Assembly (NCBI RefSeq): GCF_014947265.1
Contig: NZ_JADCNK010000013.1
Coordinates: forward strand, 1-64,000
DNA length: 64,000 bases
DNA from: Pedobacter sp014947265
Lineage (GTDB): Bacteria > Bacteroidota > Bacteroidia > Sphingobacteriales > Sphingobacteriaceae
Reading direction: 5' to 3'
The notes below the pieces were generated by a model. The model did not search any database. It was not told where the DNA came from and saw nothing but the letters and a program-made list of their open reading frames with translations. Position 1 is the stretch's first letter; every line of letters begins with the position of its first letter. Position numbers and translations under genes: made by a program. This document shows positions 25,745 through 34,523 of this stretch, one piece after another.

Positions 25745-26026
25745 CAGTCCTGCTTTCCGTTTTATCCTTAGATAGCAGCACAATTTTAGCCAACTAAACC
25801 CGACCGTAGCGAGATGCCGATTTTTTCAATCGGCAGAAGCGGGGGCGGGACTGTTGTAACCTAAATGATGCTGCCATTGCTTTCCAAATCGCTAAATATT
25901 TTAATCTATCGTTGTAATTTATAAAATTGTTTGGTGAGCCACTAAGCCTGGAATCATTCGCTGTCATGCTGAGGGTACGAAGCATCTGTTTCATCAGTTG
26001 CAGATGCTTCGTGCCTCAGCATGACA
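25745..26026. repeat. REP elements in the araD-araA gap
   Basis: The 25745-25860 stretch has a CTTTCCGTTTTATCC segment, CCGATTTTTTCAATCGG (palindromic), and GCGGGGGCGGGAC. The 25962-26026 element is a near-perfect inverted repeat: TGTCATGCTGAGG...CCTCAGCATGACA with inner arms ACGAAGCATCTG and CAGATGCTTCGT. It ends 12 nt from the araD stop, so it could form the 3' end hairpin of the araBD message or weaken read-through to araA. Confidence 0.8.
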
Positions 26027-26038
26027 AATACTCAAAAC

Positions 26039-26740
26039 TCACTTCTGTCCATAATAAGCCCCGGCGCCATGCTTCCGCTCATAATGTTTTTCAATCAGCG
26101 AATCTTTCAGCTTCGGGGCCTGCGGATTAATCTGCTCGGTTAATAAAGCCATTTGTGCTACAGTTTCCAAAACCGCGCTGTTATAAACCGCTTTATCGGC
26201 CGTTTTGCCCCAGGTAAAAGGAGCGTGGTTACCCACTAAAATCATTTCTACCTCTTTATAACTCAGGCCTAAACTTTCAAAATGGTTCATAATCTGGAAA
26301 CCCGTTTCGTACTCGTAGTTTCCTTTAATCATTTCATCAGCCATTGGCGGTGCACATGGAATATCAACGGTTAAATGGTCGGCATGTGTGGTTCCGAAAA
26401 TTGGAATTGCCCTTTGTGCCTGTGCCCAGGCCGTACCATAGGTAGAATGTGTATGCACAATCCCCCCAATTTCTTCCCAGTGTTTGTATAAAACCGCATG
26501 GGTTTTGGTATCTGATGAGGGGCGTAAATTCCCTTCAACTGTGTTCCCGTCAAAATCTACAATGACCATTTTGTCCGGCGATAGATCTTCGTAAGGTACA
26601 CCGCTTGGCTTAATCGCAAATACCCCTTTTGCTCGGTCAGCAGCACTCACATTCCCGAAAGTGAAAAGCACCAACCCCAATTTAGGCAACTGCATATTGG
26701 CCTGGTAGGCCTGCTCTTTTATATCCTGATAGTTGCTCAT
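26039..26740 (-). CDS. araD: L-ribulose-5-phosphate 4-epimerase
   Basis: This 233-residue class II aldolase/adducin-fold enzyme converts L-ribulose 5-phosphate to D-xylulose 5-phosphate. FTFGNVSAADR, KPSGVPYEDLSPDKMVIVD and IVHTHSTYGTAWAQAQR carry the substrate-binding and zinc-ligand histidines. FGTTHADH follows. The length is typical. The start overlaps the araB stop by 4 nt (ATGA), indicating translational coupling. A long REP hairpin follows the stop. Confidence 0.95.
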   Translation of the reverse strand: MSNYQDIKEQAYQANMQLPKLGLVLFTFGNVSAADRAKGVFAIKPSGVPYEDLSPDKMVIVDFDGNTVEGNLRPSSDTKTHAVLYKHWEEIGGIVHTHSTYGTAWAQAQRAIPIFGTTHADHLTVDIPCAPPMADEMIKGNYEYETGFQIMNHFESLGLSYKEVEMILVGNHAPFTWGKTADKAVYNSAVLETVAQMALLTEQINPQAPKLKDSLIEKHYERKHGAGAYYGQK

Positions 26741-28437
26741 GATAAATAAGGTTTTACATCTTTTTTGTTGTATTTCTCCAGGTATCTGCCCAGTCCCAAA
26801 TATTGTTGGTAATGCCGGCGGTAAAGCTTTTGTTTTTTAATATTTGGGGTATATTCTTTTTCAAAACCTGTTCCCATGGCTTCCATCGCGGCTTCAATGT
26901 TCGGATAAACGCCAGCAGCAACGGCTGCAAACATGGCTGCACCTAAAGCGCAGGTATGCTCGAAACGGTGAATCCTGATTGGCATTTCCAATACATCGGC
27001 CATCATTTGCATGATATAAGCTGATTTTTTCGCTACACCACCAATACCGATAATCCCTTTTACAGGTACACCTTGTTCTTTAAAGCGGTCTACAATAGCC
27101 TTAGCACCGAAACAGGTAGCTGCAGCTAAAGCACGGAAAAAACGTGGTGCATCAGTTCCTAAACCTAAACCGGTTATTGCACCTTTAAGTTCCTGGTTTG
27201 CATCTGGTGTTCTGCGACCGTTTAACCAGTCAACTGCCAGTTCTGCATAATCATCATCTTCCAATGCTTCAGCTTGTTTACTTAAATTGGTAATAATTTT
27301 AGCCTCCAGTTCTTCTTTTAAAGCAATTGCTGTAGCTTCATCTATTAGTGCCGATTCGGTCAATAAATGATTTAGTGGCCAGCTGATTAAGTTCTTAAAC
27401 CAGGCATAAACATCGCCAAAAGCAGATTGCCCCGCCTCTAAACCTGCCATCCCCGGAATTACCGAGCCATTAACCTGGCCGCAGATACCGTTAATCAATT
27501 TTCCATCTAAATCCTGGTTAGGTGCAACCAGAATATCGCAGGTACTGGTACCCATTACTTTGCTCAGGTAGTAAGGCTCAATTTGTCCGCCTACCGCGCC
27601 CATATGGGCATCAAATGCGCCAACACCAACAACTACATCTGTACTTAAGCCCAGTTTAGTTGCCCATTCTTCGCTCAATGTTCCTGCAGCAATGTCAGAA
27701 GTATAGGTATCGGTGAATAATTTATCTCTAAATCCCGCTAAAAGCGGATCAAGACTACTAAAGAAATCTTCCGGAGGTAAACCGTTAAATTCTTCTGCCC
27801 AAAGTGCTTTATGGCCAGCAGCGCAACGACTGCGTTTCATTTCTTTGATATCATTTCCACCACAAAGTAAAAATGGAATCCAATCGCAGTGTTCTACCCA
27901 GGATGCAGCAGCTTTTTTAATACTTGAATCAACCCTTAAAATATATAGCAATTTAGCCCAGAACCATTCAGAAGAATAAATGCCACCAACATATTTAAGG
28001 TAATTGGTGCTGAATTTTGTGGCATGTTCATTAATCTCGGCCGCTTCTTTAACTGATGTATGGTCTTTCCAAAGCACAAACATAGCATTCGGATTCTCCT
28101 CAAAATCTTTGGTTAAAGCAAGGGGAGTACCTGTTGCATCAACAGCAACCGGGCTGGAGCCGGTTGTATCAACTGAAATACCTTTTACCAAATGTGCAAT
28201 TTCTGCACCGCCGGCTTTGGCCAGGCAATCTTTTATGGTGTGGGTTAAACCTTCAATATAATCTAAGGGATGCTGGCGGAACTGATTAACAGCGGGTTTA
28301 CAATATAAACCTTTCTGCCATCTTGGATAAAGAAAAACAGATGATGCTATTTCTTTTCCGTTTGCGGTATCGACTAGAACAGACCGGACAGAATCTGACC
28401 CGTAATCTACTCCAATTACATAGTTTGCGTTGCTCAT
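26737..28437 (-). CDS. araB: Ribulokinase
   Basis: This 566-residue FGGY-family kinase phosphorylates L-ribulose. GVDYGSDSVRSVLVD is the N-terminal phosphate-binding segment, VVGVGAFDAHMGAVGGQ and KVMGTSTCDILVAP follow the ribulokinase pattern, and GIGGVAKKSAYIMQMMADVL is in the C-terminal ATPase domain. It is first in the arabinose set and overlaps araD by 4 nt. An inverted repeat lies 3 nt upstream of its start and could be an operator. The length is normal. Confidence 0.95.
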   Translation of the reverse strand: MSNANYVIGVDYGSDSVRSVLVDTANGKEIASSVFLYPRWQKGLYCKPAVNQFRQHPLDYIEGLTHTIKDCLAKAGGAEIAHLVKGISVDTTGSSPVAVDATGTPLALTKDFEENPNAMFVLWKDHTSVKEAAEINEHATKFSTNYLKYVGGIYSSEWFWAKLLYILRVDSSIKKAAASWVEHCDWIPFLLCGGNDIKEMKRSRCAAGHKALWAEEFNGLPPEDFFSSLDPLLAGFRDKLFTDTYTSDIAAGTLSEEWATKLGLSTDVVVGVGAFDAHMGAVGGQIEPYYLSKVMGTSTCDILVAPNQDLDGKLINGICGQVNGSVIPGMAGLEAGQSAFGDVYAWFKNLISWPLNHLLTESALIDEATAIALKEELEAKIITNLSKQAEALEDDDYAELAVDWLNGRRTPDANQELKGAITGLGLGTDAPRFFRALAAATCFGAKAIVDRFKEQGVPVKGIIGIGGVAKKSAYIMQMMADVLEMPIRIHRFEHTCALGAAMFAAVAAGVYPNIEAAMEAMGTGFEKEYTPNIKKQKLYRRHYQQYLGLGRYLEKYNKKDVKPYLS

Positions 28438-28440
28438 AAC

Positions 28441-28473
28441 AATAAATAAATGTCTAATTAACGTTTATTTATT
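28441..28473. promoter_or_regulatory. Inverted repeat at the araB start, possible operator
   Basis: AATAAATAAATG (28441-28452) and CGTTTATTTATT (28462-28473) are inverted with one mismatch around a 9-nt spacer. The site begins 3 nt upstream of the araB start, where a bound repressor would block transcription or translation. No arabinose regulator gene is seen in the window, so the protein is unknown. Confidence 0.4.
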
Positions 28474-28585
28474 TGAATTTAAAAATTTAATTATTCTTTT
28501 CATTAAAAACATTAGTTTTAGGAGAATAGCCATACCATTTTTTATGGAATATCCGTCCCTTAAAAGGGCAGACACTGAGCTGACG

Positions 28586-29476
28586 TTACTCTTTTTTCAT
28601 TTGGGGATATAAAAACTTAAAAGAATTAGAAACCGCCTGATGCATGATCGTTGCATGATTCTCTTGTGGTAAAAAATCGAAATAGACTTTAACAGCGTTG
28701 TTTTTAAAACCTTTTATCTTTTCGGCCAGTACATTTGCATCCACCTCCATTACCCTGGGAATTTCGGTAGGCGTTAGTCCTTCTTTACCAACAGCAATGT
28801 AAACCGCGGTTTGCTGGTTAAAAGTACTTCCACTGATTTTCGAATCCTGATTGAGCAACGAACCATTGTCCCACCATAAGCTTGGACTAATAATAATGTA
28901 TCGATTAAAAAGAGCAGGCTTTTTGATTAAAATTTCGGAAGCTAGCAAGCCTCCTAAAGATTGACCGATAATGGTTTTGTTTGTATTCGTTTTATATTTT
29001 GACTGAATATAAGGCTCAAGTTCTTTTTCAATAAAAGAAATAAATTGATCTGAATGGCCAGTTGTAGGATAGTTTTTCTTATCACGCTCAATCGATGTAG
29101 GAAAAGTAAAATCCCTTTTACGATCGACAGTTGCAATGCCAACTACAATTGATTTTGGAACCTGATTTACCCATTCGAAACTATTAAACTGTACAAGCCC
29201 TGCAATATGAATGAAATCTTCATCAGCAGAACCATCAAGCAAATAAATTACCGGATATCTGGTACTGTCGCTTTGATTATAACCTTCAGGAAGGTATATG
29301 TTCAGGATTCTTTTCTCTGCCAGTTCTCCCGATTGTATTTCATCTATTACGCCAAGCACAAAAGGTTTAGTGTTACTTGTGAGTTTCTGTTTTTTTGTTT
29401 GCCCCAAAGCCATTAGCTGGCAAAAAACCAATAGCGCAATTAAAAATATTTTATGGGTATGCTTTTGTAGTTTCAT
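28586..29476 (-). CDS. Secreted esterase of the enterochelin-esterase (PF00756) type
   Basis: This 296-residue alpha/beta hydrolase has a signal peptide (IFLIALLVFCQLMALGQ, residues 10-26). The nucleophile is S173 in IIGQSLGGLLAS. SPSLWWDNGSLL is typical of IroE/Fes-like esterases and related feruloyl/acetyl esterases. The catalytic His is probably in PQENHATIMHQAV. It may act on siderophore esters or on plant-wall esters; context gives no decision. It is transcribed toward the araB promoter region and ends 148 nt from the araB start. Confidence 0.82.
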   Translation of the reverse strand: MKLQKHTHKIFLIALLVFCQLMALGQTKKQKLTSNTKPFVLGVIDEIQSGELAEKRILNIYLPEGYNQSDSTRYPVIYLLDGSADEDFIHIAGLVQFNSFEWVNQVPKSIVVGIATVDRKRDFTFPTSIERDKKNYPTTGHSDQFISFIEKELEPYIQSKYKTNTNKTIIGQSLGGLLASEILIKKPALFNRYIIISPSLWWDNGSLLNQDSKISGSTFNQQTAVYIAVGKEGLTPTEIPRVMEVDANVLAEKIKGFKNNAVKVYFDFLPQENHATIMHQAVSNSFKFLYPQMKKE

Positions 29477-29934
29477 TAGATAGAAGTCATGCTTATTGAA
29501 TAGATCTGCCGAAAATTAATGATTTCTTTGGATCTATTGACTAAATGCGGCTAAAAATATCTAAAGGAAGCTAAATTCTCAATCTGTTTAAAGAATAATG
29601 ATAATCAAAAATTGTTATTCATTTTTATGGAATTTATAACATAGGTTACATCTGACATCCTGAAAAATTAAAGGATGAAGGAGGCAATCACCGTTTCAAA
29701 AAAAACGGGCTAATTGGCACCGGTGGCTAACCATTAAGATTTTAAATCGTTTAGAATGCAAGGCTGGAGCTAGATGGTACCACTTTATTTGCCCAAAGAA
29801 AAACTGACCTGCATTTTCAAAAAAACATATAGCTGCTCATACCTTTTTACAAATACCCAATATTTTTTCCCGGGCATTGCAATAATCCCGATTTAACTTT
29901 AGCTTGCGGGCATTAAAATTCAACCTGTTATTAC
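29477..29934. other. Gap without recognised gene between esterase and terD
   Basis: I see no coding stretch. It is AT-rich near the esterase start (promoter side, minus strand) and contains TTAACTTTAG near 29893-29902, a near match to a -7 element that could serve the TerD gene. Confidence 0.4.
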
Positions 29935-30486
29935 ATGGCCATTAATCTTCAAAAAGGGCAACGCGAAAATTTAAGCGCTCCAAAATTTACCATCGGGCTG
30001 GGCTGGGATACCAACAGTGCCTCTAGTGGTTACGATTTCGATTTAGATGCCTCGGTATTTATGCTGGGCGAAAATCGGAAATTGATTGCTGATGAATATT
30101 TCGTGTTTTATAACAATTTAATTTCTCCGGATGGCGCCCTTACCCATACCGGCGATAATTTAACAGGAGAGGGAGATGGTGACGATGAAGCGATCCATGT
30201 TGATCTTACGGTTGTGAACCCTGCAATCAGCGAATTGTGCATTGTGGTAACCATCCATGATGCTTTGGCACGCAGGCAAAACTTCGGACAGGTTAAAAAC
30301 TCTTTCGTACGCATTGTAGACACTAATGGGGTAGAAATTATGAAATATGAACTGGAAGAAGATTTCTCTATCGAAACTGCTGTAGAGTTCGGCCGTATTT
30401 ACCGTCGCAATGGAGAATGGCGTTTCGAAGCCGTAGGTGTAGGAATGAAGGGCGGACTTCAGGATTATGTAAATAAGTACCAGTAA
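29935..30486 (+). CDS. TerD-family calcium-binding protein
   Basis: This 183-residue single-domain TerD/TerE/CABP1-type protein has GLGWDTNSASSGYDFDLDAS, a GDNLTGEGDGDDEAIHVDL loop rich in acidic calcium ligands, and RIYRRNGEWRFEAVGVGMKG at the end. All are family hallmarks. TerD proteins are cytoplasmic stress-related calcium binders, first named from tellurite resistance. Usually several ter genes (terZABCDEF) lie together; here it stands alone, with no TerC or TerB nearby. Solo function is unknown. Confidence 0.93.
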   Translation: MAINLQKGQRENLSAPKFTIGLGWDTNSASSGYDFDLDASVFMLGENRKLIADEYFVFYNNLISPDGALTHTGDNLTGEGDGDDEAIHVDLTVVNPAISELCIVVTIHDALARRQNFGQVKNSFVRIVDTNGVEIMKYELEEDFSIETAVEFGRIYRRNGEWRFEAVGVGMKGGLQDYVNKYQ

Positions 30487-30949
30487 GTAAATAGGTTAAC
30501 ATTCCAGTCTCTGGAGGCTAGTGTACACTAGTGAAGCAGGAGTAAATTAAAAAAGCGAATGACAATGCGCTCAAAAAAAATCGCCTATATTTTACTCATA
30601 TAATATACTACCTACTGGTGCAACCTGCATCATGATTAATATTACTCATTTGATGGCTTATTATCAGGAAAGCAATTGCAGTACTCCATAGGTTAATTTC
30701 TTCCTGCTCTACCTTCTGCCATGAAAAATGGCATTCGTTCGATCAGGTTTAGTTTAGTCATTTTCTGCTACTATGTCGGTTTTCTGTGCCACAGGCCTAA
30801 GTTAATAGCCCTGATCGAGGCAGCATCAGGCATACATATCAACTTATTCTTCAGGAATATGTACAGAAAAAAGAAAAAAAATTACAAACCCTGACAAACA
30901 GTTGTCATGAGCACCTGATACCTTCGTTGCACAATTAAAATGATTAGCA
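30487..30949. other. Gap between terD and VOC gene with palindromes
   Basis: CTAGTGTACACTAG at about 30517-30530 is a perfect palindrome. TGACAA-ACAG-TTGTCA at 30892-30907 is an inverted repeat 42 nt before the VOC start and may be an operator. One small open frame is listed separately at 30721-30894. Nothing else recognised. Confidence 0.45.
30721..30894 (+). CDS. Possible small protein of 57 residues
   Basis: The ATG at 30721 opens a 57-codon frame (MKNGIRSIRFSLVIFCYYVG at the N-terminus, ending in a basic RKKKKNYKP tail). It has a hydrophobic segment at about residues 8-24. There is no clear ribosome-binding context and no family recognised. It may be spurious. Confidence 0.2.
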   Translation: MKNGIRSIRFSLVIFCYYVGFLCHRPKLIALIEAASGIHINLFFRNMYRKKKKNYKP

Positions 30950-31357
30950 ATGAATTTAATATCCACCCGCATTATTACGGCCCAGGTTGAAACACTCATC
31001 TATTTTTACGAACAGGTAACAGGTTTAAAAGCCACCAGATACACGCCTGATTTTGCCGAATTAAAAACCCCAGGCGCAAACCTGGCCATTGGGAGCATAC
31101 GCACTTTACATTTTTTTGGTGGCGACAGTGTTGCTCAACCTGCACAAAACCGTAGCATGATTATCGAATTCAGGGTTGATGATGTGCTGAAGCATTTCGA
31201 ACAATTAGCGGTTTCCTTAAAAAGCGCAATCGTACAGGAACCTACCATTATGCCCTGGGGCAATCAATCTTTATTATTAAGAGATCCCGATGGCAATCTG
31301 GTGAATCTTTTTACTCCGGTAACGCCCGAAGCTATAGAAAAGTTTAAGGGTAATTAA
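30950..31357 (+). CDS. VOC (glyoxalase/bleomycin-resistance) family protein
   Basis: This 135-residue protein has the beta-alpha-beta-beta-beta repeat of vicinal oxygen chelate proteins: FYEQVTGLKATRYTPDFAEL in the first half and RDPDGNLVNLFTP in the second. The latter is the typical C-terminal signature. Members act as lyases, dioxygenases or drug binders; the role here is not readable. The gene is isolated, with an inverted repeat TGACAA-N4-TTGTCA upstream that suggests repressor control. Confidence 0.82.
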   Translation: MNLISTRIITAQVETLIYFYEQVTGLKATRYTPDFAELKTPGANLAIGSIRTLHFFGGDSVAQPAQNRSMIIEFRVDDVLKHFEQLAVSLKSAIVQEPTIMPWGNQSLLLRDPDGNLVNLFTPVTPEAIEKFKGN

Positions 31358-31415
31358 ACTTATAATGTAATCATTATAAGATAGTTAAATGTATTGATTT
31401 GTTTTTGTTGAGAAA

Positions 31416-31604
31416 TTACCTGTCAAGCCATTTTTTAAATTCCGATACCTTGTTTTTACTGATCAAGATCACCTCATCGGGCTCTGGTGAGACCACAATT
31501 TTCAGTTGGTTTTTGCCATAAATATAAATGGTTTTGATAGCGTTAAGACTAATAATAAACTGCCTGTTTGCACGGTAATAGGTAGAATAACCCGCCTTTA
31601 ACAA
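31416..31604 (-). pseudogene. LytTR DNA-binding domain fragment
   Basis: The 62-codon frame (TTG start) encodes AGYSTYYRANRQFIISLNAI followed by KVSEFKKWLDR, the second half of a LytTR domain. A stop lies nine codons upstream of the TTG; the codons between (KSKDR) still look like LytTR sequence. The receiver or membrane part expected before it is absent in this frame. It overlaps the end of the upstream membrane-protein gene by 7 nt, so it could be translated by coupling as a stand-alone half domain, but decay is more likely. Confidence 0.6.
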
Positions 31605-32491
31605 GCGATCTTTACTTTTTTAGTCTTTTCTCCTGCTGTTGACTTAACTAACGAACTCCATTGCCAGGTTAAACCTGTTGTTATTGCCAAAACGATTGAT
31701 TCTAAAGCAAATTGACCTTCACTTGCCAGGTTGGAAATAAAGGGGCCTTTGTGTTTTAATACATAAAAAAAGGGCATTAATAATTGATAATTAATAGTTA
31801 CTACAAGTAAAGCGAATAGTAATAATCTTAACCATTTAACAGGAGTTAGTTGGTTCAATATTAACATTGCCATTTCCATGCAAGCCAAAACAGGCTCTAT
31901 AAAGCTTATATATGCGGGTATTAAAACATCAGGACCATAAGGTAATTTACACCATTCGCCGGTTGGTGCCAGGTATGAAATTTTTTCCATTACCGGTTTC
32001 CAGGCTGCCGCACTGAGTGGATTAATGGCGAACATAAATACAGCCGCCAGGGCAATGGCTGCTAAAAATTTATAGAGCACGTTATTTAGCTTTGGCGCAG
32101 TAAAGACAACCAGTCCGCATATTATGGCTATTGTAAATAATTTGGGGATGTTATTGATCAGCATAAAGCCAAGCGAATTCGTACAGTACCCGTCCATAAA
32201 CGGCCCCCTAAAAAGAGATTCTGTCAACATCGCATCAATCAGAAACAGGATCGCCCATTTTTTCACAAAAGAACCATTAACTTTCTTATCCGCCAGGTGC
32301 CAGAAAAACAGTAGCCCAAACACCGAAAATATACGGATAACGAATTTGTATGGCATGGTAATAACCGACAGATCGGGAAAGGGAACATTCATTTTCTGAA
32401 GCATCACCGTATGAACACTTAATGAAAGAATAGTGCTTAGGACTATTCCTATTGTAAACTTTAGCCAGTTTGCATTTGTCTGTTGTAGCAT
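31598..32491 (-). CDS. Multi-pass membrane protein, unknown family
   Basis: This is a 297-residue protein with about seven hydrophobic segments (for example residues about 12-30, 48-68, 80-92, 110-128, 140-160, 220-245). The cytosolic C-tail is basic (GEKTKKVKIAC). No catalytic motif is recognised. It starts 17 nt after the MDR gene and overlaps the LytTR fragment, so all three are probably cotranscribed. One reading is that membrane region and LytTR once formed a single membrane-bound regulator that has split; this is inference. Confidence 0.6.
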   Translation of the reverse strand: MLQQTNANWLKFTIGIVLSTILSLSVHTVMLQKMNVPFPDLSVITMPYKFVIRIFSVFGLLFFWHLADKKVNGSFVKKWAILFLIDAMLTESLFRGPFMDGYCTNSLGFMLINNIPKLFTIAIICGLVVFTAPKLNNVLYKFLAAIALAAVFMFAINPLSAAAWKPVMEKISYLAPTGEWCKLPYGPDVLIPAYISFIEPVLACMEMAMLILNQLTPVKWLRLLLFALLVVTINYQLLMPFFYVLKHKGPFISNLASEGQFALESIVLAITTGLTWQWSSLVKSTAGEKTKKVKIAC

Positions 32492-32508
32492 AAGATTTTG
32501 AGATATTT

Positions 32509-33459
32509 TTAAACCAGCCCGTCTATTGTAATTACTGCTTTCCCAATAAATTTACCGTCGGGTACCTCGGTATAAGCTTTTTTAAATGAATGGAAAGGAT
32601 ATACCTTACTTGCCACAATGGCCATTCCGTTCTCCGCATAACCCGAAAGAGCAGTCAGATATTCGGGAGCTGGTTTAAGCATGAGTAGTTTATATTTCTT
32701 ATTGGAAAACAAGTTGATAAAAAAGGAGCTGAGAATTTCTTTTGGCCCGGGGGCAGTATGTACATAAGCAGATGAACGCTTCATAATTTTCTTTGCTTTT
32801 GTATAAGGCATTTTACCTGAAAGGTCGATAACAACATCATATTGTTTGTTTCCATTCAAAACATCTTCGTTGCGGTAATTGACGACGAAATCAGCTCCCC
32901 AATCTTTGACCGCCTTAATCCCGCTATCACCGGCTACGGTGGTAACAATGGCACCCTTCATTTTTGCGATTTGCGTGGCGAACATGCCTATTCCACCTGA
33001 TGCACCATTGATCAGAATTTCGCTGCCTTTTTTCACTTCCACCAAAGTATTAAATATCTGCAACGCGGCAGAACCTACTACAGGAATTGCCGCAGCCTGT
33101 TCGAATGAAATATTTTGAGGCTTGATGGCTATTTCCTTTTCGGTGGCAACGATGTATTCAGCAAGGGCTTCACCTTTGAATACATTCAATATTCCAAACA
33201 CTTCATTACCTTTTTGATATTGAGTTACCGATGAGCCAGTTTGTTCCACAATGCCCGAAAAATCAATACCGATGCCTCTTGGGAATTTACTGCCCGACAT
33301 TAATTTCATTTCACCATTGCGTATTTTCCAGTCCAGCGGATTGATGGATACCGCTTTGACTTTGATCAAAACGTTGGTTTCCCGGACAGCAGGGATAGGC
33401 AAGTCTGCTATTTGCAATACTTCCGGCCCTCCGAATTTCGAATAAATTATTTTTTTCAT
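32509..33459 (-). CDS. Zinc-free MDR oxidoreductase (quinone oxidoreductase-like)
   Basis: This 316-residue protein has the N-terminal GroES-like domain (MKKIIYSKFGGPEVLQI, AVSINPLDWKIRNG) and a Rossmann domain (LINGASGGIGMFATQIAKMK). It lacks the structural zinc cysteines, as in NADPH:quinone reductases (QOR). It probably reduces quinones or enones with NADPH in the cytoplasm. A second QOR-like gene lies at 34524. It heads a short operon with the membrane protein and LytTR fragment. Confidence 0.85.
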   Translation of the reverse strand: MKKIIYSKFGGPEVLQIADLPIPAVRETNVLIKVKAVSINPLDWKIRNGEMKLMSGSKFPRGIGIDFSGIVEQTGSSVTQYQKGNEVFGILNVFKGEALAEYIVATEKEIAIKPQNISFEQAAAIPVVGSAALQIFNTLVEVKKGSEILINGASGGIGMFATQIAKMKGAIVTTVAGDSGIKAVKDWGADFVVNYRNEDVLNGNKQYDVVIDLSGKMPYTKAKKIMKRSSAYVHTAPGPKEILSSFFINLFSNKKYKLLMLKPAPEYLTALSGYAENGMAIVASKVYPFHSFKKAYTEVPDGKFIGKAVITIDGLV

Positions 33460-33607
33460 TTTGTTCTGTTGATGTTACCGCTAAACATCCTTTATTTAAG
33501 TACTACGGCATTACGACTTACCACATCTGCGAACTCATGAAACTGTACCCGGGGTTTCAGTCCACCAATTAAGGGCGAATAAATAGCTGTAAAGCCCAAG
33601 CTAAATC

Positions 33608-34516
33608 TCAATTAAAAGTCGCCCTGAACTCAACCGGTGATTGCCTGGTTTTCGCTTTAAACAACTTACTGAAAGACGGTGAATGTTCAAAACCTAATTC
33701 ATAAGCGATTTCGCTCACCGACAAATTTGTGGTCGACAACTTCTCTTTTGCCTTCCTGATCAGTTTATCATGAATATGTTGCTGCGTGCTCTTCCCCGTT
33801 AAAACCTTGAGCAGGCTGCTCAAATACTTCGGCGAAAGGTTAAGTTGTCCGGCTAGATAAGCCACCGTAGGTAAACCTTTTGAGATCAGATCTTCACCGT
33901 TAAAATAATCAGTAAGCAACTTCTCCACCCGTTCCAATACCTGGTGGTTCGTCTTTTCACGGGTAATAAACTGGCGGTGATAATACCGGTCGGCATAATT
34001 CAGCAAAGCTTCGATATGGGAAACAATAATACGCTTGCTGAATTTATCAATATTCGCTTCATACTCCTGCAAAATGTTCTGTATGATTTTGTTGATGATG
34101 GTTTCCTCCTTTTCTGACAGAAACAGGGCTTCTTTTAAAGAATAGTCCCAGAAATCATATTGACTGATCGTTTTGGCCAAAGGCGTATTCCAAAAGAAAT
34201 CAGGATGGATATAGATCACCCATCCTGATTTTTCAATTTTCTTCCCTACATCATAGGCACCAATACTAAACACCTGGTTAGGCGACATAAAAGACATGAT
34301 GCCATCATTAAAGTCAAACGGATGCTGCCCGTATTTCAAGGTAACATTACTCATCCTTTTAACGGAAATGGAATAAAAATCCATCACCATGTTTACCAGC
34401 TCATATCGATCCGGTTGAGGAACAGCCGCCACATCAAGCACGCTGATCAGCGGATGATGCGGTGCCGGCAAATTCAAATATCTGTGAAACTCTTCTATCG
34501 CTTTAAAATGCTTCAT
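33608..34516 (-). CDS. AraC-family transcriptional regulator
   Basis: This 302-residue regulator starts at ATG 34516 (MKHFKAIEEFHRYLNLPAPH). A longer frame to 34645 runs into the upstream gene and is rejected. The N-terminal cupin-like sensor includes QVFSIGAYDVGKK and GWVIYIHPDFFW. The C-terminal double helix-turn-helix spans about residues 205-300 (LAGQLNLSPKYLSSLLKVLT and ELGFEHSPSFSKLFKAKTRQ). It is 7 nt after the MDR gene at 34524 and probably in the same transcript. It likely controls the redox genes around it (inference). Confidence 0.87.
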   Translation of the reverse strand: MKHFKAIEEFHRYLNLPAPHHPLISVLDVAAVPQPDRYELVNMVMDFYSISVKRMSNVTLKYGQHPFDFNDGIMSFMSPNQVFSIGAYDVGKKIEKSGWVIYIHPDFFWNTPLAKTISQYDFWDYSLKEALFLSEKEETIINKIIQNILQEYEANIDKFSKRIIVSHIEALLNYADRYYHRQFITREKTNHQVLERVEKLLTDYFNGEDLISKGLPTVAYLAGQLNLSPKYLSSLLKVLTGKSTQQHIHDKLIRKAKEKLSTTNLSVSEIAYELGFEHSPSFSKLFKAKTRQSPVEFRATFN

Positions 34517-34523
34517 ACAAAAT

